Notes under the pieces: model-generated
Told to the model about the DNA's origin: nothing
Database searches by the model: none
Seen by the model: only the letters and a program-made list of their open reading frames with translations
Position numbers and translations under genes: made by a program
In this document: positions 8,677 to 17,126 of the stretch, piece after piece
How the letters are laid out: every line of letters starts with the position of its first letter
Position numbering within the stretch: the first letter of the stretch is position 1
Assembly (NCBI GenBank): GCA_902539295.1
Contig: CACBIM010000012.1
Location: 1-56,739, forward strand
From: an uncultured SAR116 cluster alpha proteobacterium
GTDB taxonomy: Bacteria > Pseudomonadota > Alphaproteobacteria > Puniceispirillales > GCA-002684695
DNA: 56,739 nt
Direction of reading: 5' to 3'

Positions 8677-9618
8677 TTACGATAGCTCATTTCTAATTTC
8701 CCATAATTCAGGAAAAAATTGATGTGATGTTACTTTTTCTAGCCATTCAACACCAGATGATCCACCTGTCCCAGACTTAAAGCCAATGATTTTTTTTACA
8801 AGAGTGTAATGCCTCCATCTATATATTGAAAATTGCTCATCAAAAGATATTAAGCTTTCACCAAGTTTATATATTAAATTAGCATTGCTAGGTTCTCGAT
8901 ATACAGACAACCAAGCATCCTTAACTGATTGGTTAGACTTGTAAGTTTCCTTCCAATCTCTATCTAAAACAGCCTCTGAAATAGCGTGTCCTTTTCTATT
9001 TAGATAAAAAATCACTTCATCATACAGACTAGGTGTCTCTAAGTTTTTTTTAATTTCTGGCCAAACATGAGGAACATTTTTATGGGCTGAAGCCATTTTT
9101 TCACTTTTATTACCTAATATAAATTCAACATGACGATACATAAATGAAAGTTGACCTGATGCAGTGCCTAAGTAATCTCTAAATTGGTTAAAGCCTTCAG
9201 GTTTAATTGTAGATAAAATGTTCCATGCGTCTGCTATGAATTTTACATACTCTATTGATCGTTCAAGTATAGTTATTGCATTATTAATTTCATCGAGTTT
9301 TATTTGCTCTCGAGCATTAAAAAGTTCAAAGTGAAGTCCTTTAAATAAAATCTCCTTTACCTGACCCATAACATAAAAACACATTTCATCATAACCTTCA
9401 GATCTTGGATGTTGTAGCGATAAGAGAAGGTCTATACTTTGATAATCAATATATGGATTTGATTTTCCTTCATAATTTATCAAAGGATCACCCATAGTCT
9501 GCTTAGATGTTTTATATCTGCTCTTATCCGTTGAAAAATCAATTTTTCTAGGATAAGGAGATCCGTCTACTTTTGAAATATCTACAACTGCTGGTGTTTT
9601 GGGTTTATATTCAGGCAT
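8677..9618 (-). CDS. kynA: Tryptophan 2,3-dioxygenase
   Basis: This heme dioxygenase opens the indole ring of tryptophan to N-formylkynurenine. Diagnostic stretches are QHPRSEGYDEMCFYVMGQ, with the active-site His, then FRDYLGTASGQLSFMYR, EFILGNK, and RWRHYTLV followed by GFKSGTGGSSGVEWL, which holds the proximal heme His and the substrate-binding GTGGSSG loop. At 313 aa it is slightly longer than typical bacterial enzymes because of an N-terminal extension of about 30 residues. It is the second gene of the kyn operon, 3 nt after the formamidase. Confidence 0.94.
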   Translation of the reverse strand: MPEYKPKTPAVVDISKVDGSPYPRKIDFSTDKSRYKTSKQTMGDPLINYEGKSNPYIDYQSIDLLLSLQHPRSEGYDEMCFYVMGQVKEILFKGLHFELFNAREQIKLDEINNAITILERSIEYVKFIADAWNILSTIKPEGFNQFRDYLGTASGQLSFMYRHVEFILGNKSEKMASAHKNVPHVWPEIKKNLETPSLYDEVIFYLNRKGHAISEAVLDRDWKETYKSNQSVKDAWLSVYREPSNANLIYKLGESLISFDEQFSIYRWRHYTLVKKIIGFKSGTGGSSGVEWLEKVTSHQFFPELWEIRNELS

Positions 9619-9621
9619 AAT

Positions 9622-10521
9622 TTAGTCTTGAAAATCGAGTAACATTTTTAATTCCATACCTAATGGAGTATCATAATCAGCTAAATCTAGTATAACATCA
9701 AAATGATTTTTATTTTTCACTTCTAAAGTTCTTACAGGAATTTTATCTTCAATCAATTTATTTGCAAAAATTTTACTTTGTTTTTTGAATTGGTCAGTTT
9801 CTATTTCACCCCATGCAACAATTGTTGGAGGGAAGTCTTTTAATTCATAGAATAATGGGCTATTTCTCAAAGCTTCATCTGGATCTAAACAAAGAGCCTC
9901 ATCAACTGATGTCTTAATTAATGGTTGAATGTCATATATTCCGGAAACTAAAATATTTCCAAAGTGATTGTATAGAGGTTTTCTTTTCAATGAATACATT
10001 GCTGCAAGATGCGCACCTGCTGAACTTCCAGATATAACAATTTTTTTACTATCAAATCCTAATTCATTGCAATGCGTAAATATCCACTCAATTGCAGATT
10101 GGCATTCGTAAACAATTTGATCAATTGTTGCCTTTGGAGCCAAAGTATAATTTATTGCAGCAAATCCTATTTTATTTTTATTAGTATGAATTGCAGAGAA
10201 AAAAGATTCCTCCAAAGATAACTCTTGCCAATACCCTCCATGAATAAATATAAGAAGAGGCTTAAGTTCATTATCAGGAGATGTGTCAGATACAGTAATC
10301 TCTATTTTGTGACTAGAACTTTTACCATATTGATAAATTTCAGATTTGTTTTTTGATCTTGCAAGATGACTTTTGTTTTTATATTCATCGATGAATGGTT
10401 TGTAATTACCTCCAATCACAGAACTGGGGGAATATTCAGTTTCTCTTTTCTCTAAAGAGTACTTCAACCAACCTAATTCATTTTCATTTCTAAATATTTC
10501 ATTTTGCCAATTATTTTTCAT
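9622..10521 (-). CDS. Arylformamidase-like alpha/beta hydrolase (kynurenine formamidase)
   Basis: This 299-residue alpha/beta hydrolase has an oxyanion-hole motif HGGYW (94-98), nucleophile Ser167 in GSSAGA, and a C-terminal His in KNKNHFDVI. The HGGYW variant and the position directly upstream of tryptophan dioxygenase and kynureninase identify it as the N-formylkynurenine deformylase of the pathway. It is not of the metal-dependent KynB cyclase fold, so I leave the symbol blank. It is first in the operon, with a weak ribosome site and a palindrome 32 nt upstream of its ATG. Confidence 0.85.
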   Translation of the reverse strand: MKNNWQNEIFRNENELGWLKYSLEKRETEYSPSSVIGGNYKPFIDEYKNKSHLARSKNKSEIYQYGKSSSHKIEITVSDTSPDNELKPLLIFIHGGYWQELSLEESFFSAIHTNKNKIGFAAINYTLAPKATIDQIVYECQSAIEWIFTHCNELGFDSKKIVISGSSAGAHLAAMYSLKRKPLYNHFGNILVSGIYDIQPLIKTSVDEALCLDPDEALRNSPLFYELKDFPPTIVAWGEIETDQFKKQSKIFANKLIEDKIPVRTLEVKNKNHFDVILDLADYDTPLGMELKMLLDFQD

Positions 10522-10552
10522 AAATACTTACTCTAAGGATTATTCATTAAAG

Positions 10553-10569
10553 ATAATAATGATTATTAT
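10553..10569. promoter_or_regulatory. Perfect 17-bp palindrome, candidate operator of the kynurenine operon
   Basis: The sequence ATAATAATGATTATTAT is a perfect 8-1-8 inverted repeat starting 32 nt upstream of the first kyn gene, in the largest intergenic gap of the window (10522-10761, 240 bp). Its position suits repressor or activator binding. The sequence somewhat resembles a Fur box in style, but the regulator is unknown; an Lrp-type kynurenine sensor (KynR) is another possibility. In an AT-rich genome short AT palindromes are common, so this is a candidate only. The rest of the gap shows nothing I can name. Confidence 0.4.
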
Positions 10570-10761
10570 TCAAATTTGGAAAATTTATAATCAAAATTCG
10601 ATTAGTCGCTCACATAACTTTGATGTAAAACTTTAAGTAATTTTTAAATTTCACCAAGATTAAACAAATTTTAATTTTAAACAAATTAATTTACAATTTG
10701 CTCATCTTCATGAATATTTATTTCTGGCTTGCAAGCAGTCTATTTAAATAGATTTAAGCTT

Positions 10762-11520
10762 TTAATTGTTTTTAGAGATCGGTATAACGTTTTCTGTTTC
10801 AGCTGATTCATTATGAGTTTCATTTTCGCCAGCAATTAATTTGTCGATTTTTCGCTTTACTAATACTTTATAAATAAAATCTCTAAAACCAATATATTGT
10901 GACTTGTAATTTTGAGGTAAATTTGAAATCTTTTTCGATAAGCCCTTCAAATCATTTTTAAATACAGCTAGATCTGAAATTGTTGGACCTATAACAACGT
11001 CCACTTCTGATAGTGCGTCAACAAGCTGATTTATATGAACCTGCTTTGGTGGAACCTTATTTGGTATAATGATTAGATGCGGTGAACCGGATCCTTGAAG
11101 TTTTTTAAGACTGTCTAGCATTTTAACAAATTCAATTGTTGCTAAGATTTCAATTTCACTTAAGTTACACGGTATTAAGATTGAATCACATTGCATAATA
11201 CAATTGACGAGCTGCCTTGGCGGATGAGCCATAGTATCAATTAAAATTATTTCCTCTTTAACTGAGTATGTCTTTAATTTTTGATCTAAAAGGCTTACAC
11301 CTAAATTTGGTGATGCATGGTTAAATGGAATAAAATCCAATTCAATTTTTGATGACACCTGATTGAGTATACTTAATGAACTCTTTTGACTATCTGTATC
11401 AATTAATTTAATTTTTCCATCAAATCTAGTTTGAGATAGGCCTAATGCAGACAAAATACAGAGTGTGGACTTCCCAACTCCACCTTTGGAATTAAGAAAA
11501 GCGATTTTATAACTGTTCAT
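10762..11520 (-). CDS. Orphan ParA/MinD-type partition ATPase
   Basis: This 252-residue protein has a deviant Walker A KGGVGKST (about 12-19), switch I-like LIDTDSQKSS and Walker B-like ILIDTMAHPP. I chose the ATG at 11520 because GAGG lies about 8 nt before it; a longer reading would extend 15 nt upstream. It overlaps the end of the upstream coiled-coil gene by 14 nt. There are no ParB, gidA or gidB neighbours, so it is not the chromosomal ParA. It is more likely a cargo-positioning or partition-like ATPase working with its upstream partner. The C-terminal tail (about 25 residues) is acidic and probably disordered. Confidence 0.85.
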   Translation of the reverse strand: MNSYKIAFLNSKGGVGKSTLCILSALGLSQTRFDGKIKLIDTDSQKSSLSILNQVSSKIELDFIPFNHASPNLGVSLLDQKLKTYSVKEEIILIDTMAHPPRQLVNCIMQCDSILIPCNLSEIEILATIEFVKMLDSLKKLQGSGSPHLIIIPNKVPPKQVHINQLVDALSEVDVVIGPTISDLAVFKNDLKGLSKKISNLPQNYKSQYIGFRDFIYKVLVKRKIDKLIAGENETHNESAETENVIPISKNN

Positions 11521-12163
11521 ACTTTGTATCCTCACTTATGATTTTTGAAACAATATTTGCAGATTGACTATAAATTTCATTGATAGACTCAAGTTGAGCT
11601 ATTTTATCTTCGTATAATTTTTTATTTTTATAAATTTTTTCCTGAAGCTTGATCAGTTCATCGTCAACTTTATGTAAGCTGTCCTTAATCTGAGATCTTT
11701 TTTCAGTTAATGTTCTTAACTCGCCTATAAAAATAGAAAGATTATCTTTTGTGGGTTCCTCTAATAAAGTTTTATGGTCGTCATTTCTTGTACTTAATCC
11801 AGCTAAGTTTTCAATCTGCTTCAAATTAATTTTAGCTTCATTTAAAAACTCTGGTTCTTCATCAATACTAACATCTATATTGTCTTCAGATGGATTTATG
11901 TTTTCCTGGGAATTTAAATTTTCATGATTTTCATTTGGTAGATTTGTATCTGTTAGAATATGAGAGAAATTATCATGAAGTTTGAATTTAAGATCTGAAA
12001 TTGCTTCTTCTCTTAAGTTACTTTCTTCTTGCCTAATTTCATCCTTAGGAGATAAATTTTCAACATTTGACAAACTATCTTTATCATTATTTTGCATTGA
12101 TTGAAGATCAAGTTTTTGAAATTTCATTTTCCTTTTTACAGAATTCACATAAAAATTTGACAT
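11507..12163 (-). CDS. Hypothetical coiled-coil partner of the ParA-type ATPase
   Basis: I do not recognise this 218-residue protein. It has a basic N-terminal tip (SVKRKMKFQK, about 8-17), a long acidic Asn/Glu/Ser-rich middle (about 20-135) that is probably disordered, and a C-terminal predicted coiled coil (about 140-210) rich in Lys, Glu and Leu heptads. It is translationally coupled to the ParA-like gene. A basic N-terminal peptide followed by a linker and an oligomerising helix is the architecture seen in ParA-stimulating partners such as ParB and McdB, so an adaptor role is a reasonable inference, not a demonstrated one. Confidence 0.7.
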   Translation of the reverse strand: MSNFYVNSVKRKMKFQKLDLQSMQNNDKDSLSNVENLSPKDEIRQEESNLREEAISDLKFKLHDNFSHILTDTNLPNENHENLNSQENINPSEDNIDVSIDEEPEFLNEAKINLKQIENLAGLSTRNDDHKTLLEEPTKDNLSIFIGELRTLTEKRSQIKDSLHKVDDELIKLQEKIYKNKKLYEDKIAQLESINEIYSQSANIVSKIISEDTKYEQL

Positions 12164-12317
12164 AATGATTTTCTTTCAAATAAAAATTTAATAATAACAG
12201 ATAATTAACAAACTTACATCACCTACATGTTGAAAAGTGAACCCTATGTAATCATATATATTGTGTTTTGCGAATTTTAAGATTTTTATTTTTTTTTGAA
12301 TTATAAAGACAAATAAT

Positions 12318-13139
12318 ATGTTTTTTCTTCCACTTTTTGATGAAAATCCCTCAAAGAATGTGCCCTTAGTCACATGGTTTTTTATTGGCTTGTGTTTTAT
12401 AATTTTTTTCTACCAGTCTAATTTAACTGATTACTTAGAGTTAAAATTTATTTACAAGTATTCTTTTATTCCATTTTTTTTTAATGACTTTAACAACCAA
12501 AACCCAGTCAGTTTCTTAAATCCTTATTTAACTCTTGTAACATCAGCATTTTTACATGCTGGTTGGATGCATATTTTAGGCAATATGCTCTACTTATGGA
12601 TTTTTGGAGATAATGTCGAAGACAGTATGGGAAGTATTAAATTTTTTGTATTTTATCTTCTGTGCGCAATTGGTGGCTCTCTTCTTCAATACTTTTCAAA
12701 TCCAACATCTGATATTCCAATTGTTGGAGCCTCAGGAGCAATTGCAGGTGTCCTTGGAAGTTATTTAATACTTTATCCTAAAGCAAATATAAAAGTTTTT
12801 ATGTGGGTAATAATTATAATTAGAACTGTAAATGTTCCTGCTTGGATAGTCTTAGGCATTTGGATTTTAGGGCAATTTTTCTCTGTTTCTGCTGGTAGCT
12901 CGTCCGGTGGAGGAGGCGTAGCTTATTTTGCACATATTGGAGGGTTTATCACTGGTATGGCATTAACACCACTTATGAGGAAAAAGGGTACACCATTATT
13001 TAATGAGCAGTTAACCTCACCATGGGAAATATCCAAAGCTAATAAATCAGATATTAAAAGAACATTTACTCATAACAGAAGTTCTTCACTGCCCTCATTT
13101 AAAAGGACACGAAGTTCCCTGCCTAAATTCAGGAAATAA
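12318..13139 (+). CDS. Rhomboid-family intramembrane serine protease
   Basis: This 273-residue membrane protein has six or so hydrophobic segments. The nucleophile Ser139 is in GASGAIAG, the general-base His206 is in HIGGF, and the oxyanion/HxxxN motif is HAGWMHILGN (80-89). It cleaves transmembrane substrates within the inner membrane; substrates are not evident. A Gly/Ser-rich loop (about 193-200) precedes the His helix, and a basic cytosolic tail of about 50 residues follows. It is divergent from the ParA-partner operon across 154 bp of AT-rich DNA with no clear motif. Confidence 0.92.
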   Translation: MFFLPLFDENPSKNVPLVTWFFIGLCFIIFFYQSNLTDYLELKFIYKYSFIPFFFNDFNNQNPVSFLNPYLTLVTSAFLHAGWMHILGNMLYLWIFGDNVEDSMGSIKFFVFYLLCAIGGSLLQYFSNPTSDIPIVGASGAIAGVLGSYLILYPKANIKVFMWVIIIIRTVNVPAWIVLGIWILGQFFSVSAGSSSGGGGVAYFAHIGGFITGMALTPLMRKKGTPLFNEQLTSPWEISKANKSDIKRTFTHNRSSSLPSFKRTRSSLPKFRK

Positions 13140-13144
13140 TATCA

Positions 13145-13903
13145 TTACTTGATAATTGTGAATGTTTTACCAAAGTCTATAATTAATGTTTTAACTTTAT
13201 CTGCTGCCCTGTTACATATATCTTCATTTATAGACCGCACAACAATATTAGTACCTATTACACCTGATTTAAACCAAGGGTAACAACCTATTTCCAGATC
13301 ACTTTCAGTTTCTTCAATTTCACCAATACCCTTTGCGAGGTTCCCCTCCCCAATTTCACATGCAATTGAGATAGAAAAAGTTTTTTTGCCAAACTTGATA
13401 TTTTTTAAAATACCGTCGAGCATTGCCTGCATGATTTTTGGCACCCCTGCCATAACGTAAACGTTTTGAATATTGAACCCTGGTGCCGCACTCACTGGGT
13501 TGTCAATGAGGGTTGCTCCCTTTGGTATATCAGCCATTTTCAGTCTAGCTGAATTTAATTCAATATTGGTACCTTTGTAGTGTTCTTGTAATCGCCTTAA
13601 AGCCTCTTTATTGCGTTCTACTGAAACGTCAAAAGCTTTCGCGATTGATGGCGTTGTTATGTCATCATGTGTTGGGCCAATACCACCAGACGTAAATACA
13701 TAGTCAACTAATTTAAAAATTTCTTTAATTGTAGAAATAATAGTCTCTTGATCATCTCGGATAATTCTTGCTTCAACCAATTTGATTCCGTTTTGCTCGA
13801 GTTGTTCGGCCACCCATCCAATATTCTTGTCTTTTGTTCTACCAGATAATACTTCATTCCCAATTACAATCATGGCAGCTGTTGGTTGCTTATTGCTTGT
13901 CAC
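13145..13903 (-). CDS. MoaB/Mog-domain protein (CinA N-terminal-like)
   Basis: This protein of about 252 residues has a molybdopterin-binding-like fold: MIVIGNEVLSGRTKDKN and FTSGGIGPTHDDIT are the hallmark loops, with PGFN and MAGVP further on. It corresponds to the stand-alone CinA N-terminal (COG1058) family without the amidohydrolase domain, common in alphaproteobacteria near map and sfsA. I chose the GTG at 13903 because AAGGAG (minus strand of 13910-13915) lies 6 nt upstream; the frame stays open to a GTG at 13924. It is divergent from sfsA. Its exact reaction is uncertain (nicotinamide-nucleotide metabolism in full-length CinA). Confidence 0.85.
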   Translation of the reverse strand: MTSNKQPTAAMIVIGNEVLSGRTKDKNIGWVAEQLEQNGIKLVEARIIRDDQETIISTIKEIFKLVDYVFTSGGIGPTHDDITTPSIAKAFDVSVERNKEALRRLQEHYKGTNIELNSARLKMADIPKGATLIDNPVSAAPGFNIQNVYVMAGVPKIMQAMLDGILKNIKFGKKTFSISIACEIGEGNLAKGIGEIEETESDLEIGCYPWFKSGVIGTNIVVRSINEDICNRAADKVKTLIIDFGKTFTIIK

Positions 13904-13948
13904 TAAATTCTCCTTTAAGTTCACAATTAAATTGGGATTTAAATTTTA

Positions 13949-14656
13949 ATGAAATTACCAAATACTTTAAGATCAGGAAAGCTAATTAGACGTTACAAAA
14001 GATTTTTCGCTGATATAGAATATGAAAATAATAGTATAACTGCCCACTGTCCCAACCCAGGTTCAATGACTGGACTTTGCACCCCTGGCCAAGATGTCTT
14101 GTTCTCATTATCAGATAATAAAAAAAGGAAATTACCTTACACACTTGAATTTGTAAAATCTAATAGTCATTGGGTTGGTGTCAATACACAATACCCAAAC
14201 AAAATTGTGGCGGAAGCTTTACAAAATAAAATCATTCCAAGATTACAAAAATATTCATCAATTCAAAATGAATTTAAATTCCGCGAAGGAGTGAGATTTG
14301 ATTTTCTCTTGAAAGGTGAAGACTTAAAACCTTGCATCATAGAAGTTAAGAATGTTCAACTAAGAAGAGACTTAACTAGTAAAGTCGGGGTCGCTGAGTT
14401 TCCTGACTCAGTTACCGAAAGAGGGTCAAAGCATCTCAAGAATTTAGTTAGTGCAATTTCTGATGGTTATGACTGTGTCATGCTTTACGTTGTCCAACGA
14501 ATGGACTGCCAAAGTTTTTCAATTGCAAATGATGTTGACACTGAATACGCAAAAAATTTTGATATTGCAAAAAAAAATGGTGTGAAAATTGAAGTATGGG
14601 CTTGTGATATATCTTATAAGGAAATAAAACTGTCACATTCCATTAAAGTAATTTAA
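13949..14656 (+). CDS. sfsA: SfsA family protein
   Basis: This 235-residue protein matches SfsA, named for sugar-fermentation stimulation and containing a PD-(D/E)xK nuclease-like core. Motifs include CPNPGSMTGLCTPG, with VEFVKSNSHWVGVNTQYPN, FDFLL and IIEVKNVQLRR forming the putative metal/nucleic acid site. Length and order fit the family. Its cellular role is poorly known. It is followed 9 nt later by map, a common alphaproteobacterial pairing. Confidence 0.92.
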   Translation: MKLPNTLRSGKLIRRYKRFFADIEYENNSITAHCPNPGSMTGLCTPGQDVLFSLSDNKKRKLPYTLEFVKSNSHWVGVNTQYPNKIVAEALQNKIIPRLQKYSSIQNEFKFREGVRFDFLLKGEDLKPCIIEVKNVQLRRDLTSKVGVAEFPDSVTERGSKHLKNLVSAISDGYDCVMLYVVQRMDCQSFSIANDVDTEYAKNFDIAKKNGVKIEVWACDISYKEIKLSHSIKVI

Positions 14657-14665
14657 ACAAATCAT

Positions 14666-15454
14666 ATGAATAATCATTCAATAAAAATTCATGGACCTGA
14701 CAATTTTGAGAGCATGAGGAAAGCAGGACAGTTAGCTTCAGACGTTCTCGATTACATTACTCCATATGTTAAGCCAGAAGTAACAACAGGCTATTTAAAT
14801 GACCTTGCGCATGATTACATTTTAAACAATAACGCTATACCTGCCCCTCTAAATTATAAGGGATTTCCTAAATCGACCTGTATTTCAGTTAACCATGTTG
14901 TTTGCCATGGAATTCCAGGAGATAAGAAATTGCAATCAGGCGACATATTAAATATTGACGTGACTGTTATACTTGATGGCTGGTATGGTGATACCAGCAG
15001 AATGTTTTTTGCAGGAGAACCTTCAGTCAAAGCAAAGAGACTTTGCGATGTAACATACAAATGTCTAATGGCAGGAATAGAAGTTTCAAAACCAGGAGCG
15101 ACACTTGGTGATATTGGGTACGCTATTCAAACCCTGGCAGAAAAAGAAAGATTTTCAGTTGTAAGGGATTTTACAGGTCATGGTCTAGGCCAGGTGTTTC
15201 ATTGTCCACCATCCGTATTACACTTTGGAAACCCTGGAGAAGGAATAAGGTTGGAGCCCGGAATGATATTTACAATAGAGCCAATGATAAATGCTGGAGG
15301 GTACGCGACTAAAATTTTATCTGACGGATGGACCGCCGTTACAAGGGACAGATCACTTTCTGCTCAATTTGAACACTCTATTGGAATAACTAAAAATGGA
15401 GCAGAAATTTTTACTTTGTCAAAAAAAAATTACGACTTTCCACCATACAAGTAA
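14666..15454 (+). CDS. map: Methionine aminopeptidase, type I
   Basis: This 262-residue cytosolic metallopeptidase removes the initiator Met. Metal ligands are visible in DILNIDVTVILDGWYGDTSRMF (two Asp), GHGLGQVFHCPP (His), EPGMIFTIEPMI (Glu) and QFEHSIG (Glu). A substrate-site His lies in VCHGIP. There is no N-terminal zinc-finger extension, so it is the usual bacterial type Ia form. It is probably co-transcribed with sfsA. Confidence 0.96.
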   Translation: MNNHSIKIHGPDNFESMRKAGQLASDVLDYITPYVKPEVTTGYLNDLAHDYILNNNAIPAPLNYKGFPKSTCISVNHVVCHGIPGDKKLQSGDILNIDVTVILDGWYGDTSRMFFAGEPSVKAKRLCDVTYKCLMAGIEVSKPGATLGDIGYAIQTLAEKERFSVVRDFTGHGLGQVFHCPPSVLHFGNPGEGIRLEPGMIFTIEPMINAGGYATKILSDGWTAVTRDRSLSAQFEHSIGITKNGAEIFTLSKKNYDFPPYK

Positions 15455-15483
15455 ATACTTCAATACAATTGCTTTTAAATTTT

Positions 15484-15732
15484 CTATTGCTTAGGTTCTA
15501 TTTTTTTCTTTATAGATCCAACAAATGTGCCCATAAATTTATATATATTTTCATTGGGTGGAGACTTTTTGGCTGCTTCATCTGCTGCTTCTTTAATATT
15601 TTCATTTGCTTTATTGATATATGGTTTAGCTTTAGTATACGATGCCTCAGCAGCTTTTTGAACCTCTTTACGAAGTTTTGGATTAGAAGCAACTATTCGA
15701 GCTGCCATAAATAATAGTCTTGATAGAGCCAT
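15484..15732 (-). CDS. Small hypothetical helical protein (82 aa)
   Basis: This small Ala/Lys/Glu-rich protein is predicted to be almost wholly alpha-helical. It starts MALSRLLFMAARIVASNP, which could be a short amphipathic or membrane-touching helix, followed by KKEVQKAAEASYTKAK-like heptads (about 20-55) and a Pro-containing tail ending in KKKIEPKQ. It converges on map with a 29-nt gap and is divergent from purB. I recognise no domain. Its composition looks coding, unlike the overlapping plus-strand frame, which is rich in Phe/Cys and looks like a shadow. Confidence 0.65.
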   Translation of the reverse strand: MALSRLLFMAARIVASNPKLRKEVQKAAEASYTKAKPYINKANENIKEAADEAAKKSPPNENIYKFMGTFVGSIKKKIEPKQ

Positions 15733-15827
15733 AACTAAATATAAAAAATTTGCAAATTCAATCTAACTCTTGCATAAAAAAACTTCAATATTAAAATAAT
15801 CTTCAAAGCAATCCATAAAGGAAAATA

Positions 15828-17126
15828 ATGATACCTCGATACTCACGTCCCGTAATGAAAAAAATCTGGGACGAAGAAAATAAGTTTAAAATTTGGTTTG
15901 AAATTGAGGCTCACGCTGCTGATGGGATGGCAAGTAATGGAACCATTCCAAAAGAGGCAGCTAAGAAAATATGGGAATTAGGAAAATTTGAAATTGATAG
16001 AATTAATGAAATTGAAAAGGAAACAAAGCACGATGTTATAGCGTTTTTAACAAATTTGAGCGAAAACATTGGACCAGAAGCGCGCTTTCTTCATCAGGGC
16101 ATGACTTCATCTGATGTGCTGGATACAACTCTTTCAGTTCAAATGGTGCAAGCTACAGATATATTACTAGACGGATTAAAAAAACTACTTAGATCAATAA
16201 AAAAACGAGCCTTTGAACATAAAAACTCAATTTGTATTGGAAGAAGCCATGGTATACATGCAGAACCCACGACGTTTGGATTGAAACTAGCCAGTTTCTA
16301 TGCGGAATTTGATCGCTCCTATGAAAGACTATCGAGAGCAAGAGATGAAATTTCTGTTTGCGCAATTTCAGGTGCCGTTGGTACGTTTGCAAATATTGAT
16401 CCTTCAGTAGAAACATATGTTGCCTCAAAAATGGGATTGAAGCCGGAAACGATCTCAACACAAGTAATTCCCCGTGACAGGCATGCCTCATGGTTTTCAT
16501 GTCTGTCAATAATCGCCTCTTCAATTGAACGATTTGCTATAGAAATACGGAGTCTACAAAGGACAGAAATCAGAGAAGTTGAAGAGTATTTTTCATCTGG
16601 GCAAAAAGGCTCATCCGCCATGCCTCATAAGAGGAACCCCGTTCTGACTGAAAATTTATCTGGCATTGCACGCATTGTCCGGGCAAGCGTTATCCCAGCT
16701 ATGGAGAATGTTGCATTGTGGCATGAAAGAGATATCTCTCATTCATCTGTCGAAAGAGTTTTTGCACCAGATGCCTCAATTGCTTTGGATTTTGCCATAG
16801 CTAGAATGGATAATGTTATAGAAAATTTGCTAATTTATCCAGACAGAATGAAAAAAAATATGGATCAATTAAAGGGCTTGGTTAATTCTCAGCAAGTCTT
16901 ACTTAAACTGACACAATCTAATATTAGCAGAGAAGATGCTTACTCAATTGTACAAGAAATAGCCATGCAAGTTTGGGATGGAGATGGTTCATTTTTATCA
17001 CTTTTAAAAGAAAATAAAACAATCAAAGATAAAATCAGTGAAGAAGAGTTAGTAGAGCTTTTTGACGAGAACTACCACACAAAAAATACAGATTTTATTT
17101 TTAATCGTGTTTTCAAAGATGAATAA
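15828..17126 (+). CDS. purB: Adenylosuccinate lyase
   Basis: This 432-residue fumarase-superfamily enzyme acts twice in purine synthesis (SAICAR to AICAR, and adenylosuccinate to AMP). Signature GSSAMPHKRNPV (about 263-274) is present, as is the HDVIAFL loop and TSSDVLDT. AAAGGAA precedes the ATG by a few bases. It leads the operon purB-purC-purS-purQ-purL-bolA-grxD; its stop overlaps the purC start by 8 nt. Confidence 0.96.
   Translation: MIPRYSRPVMKKIWDEENKFKIWFEIEAHAADGMASNGTIPKEAAKKIWELGKFEIDRINEIEKETKHDVIAFLTNLSENIGPEARFLHQGMTSSDVLDTTLSVQMVQATDILLDGLKKLLRSIKKRAFEHKNSICIGRSHGIHAEPTTFGLKLASFYAEFDRSYERLSRARDEISVCAISGAVGTFANIDPSVETYVASKMGLKPETISTQVIPRDRHASWFSCLSIIASSIERFAIEIRSLQRTEIREVEEYFSSGQKGSSAMPHKRNPVLTENLSGIARIVRASVIPAMENVALWHERDISHSSVERVFAPDASIALDFAIARMDNVIENLLIYPDRMKKNMDQLKGLVNSQQVLLKLTQSNISREDAYSIVQEIAMQVWDGDGSFLSLLKENKTIKDKISEEELVELFDENYHTKNTDFIFNRVFKDE

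Noticed and set aside
10762-11520. Chromosomal ParA of a parABS locus
   Set aside because: No ParB, gidA/gidB or parS-like 16-bp palindromes are nearby, and the partner gene is not ParB-like.
15469-15714. Plus-strand 81-codon frame opposite the small helical protein
   Set aside because: It is full of Phe, Cys and Leu runs typical of the reverse of a Lys/Glu/Ala-rich gene; the minus-strand frame has coding-like composition and a better start.
16189-16621. Two overlapping minus-strand open frames of 111 and 100 codons within purB
   Set aside because: They lie wholly inside a strongly conserved purB frame, have shadow-like composition, and show no recognisable domains or ribosome sites.
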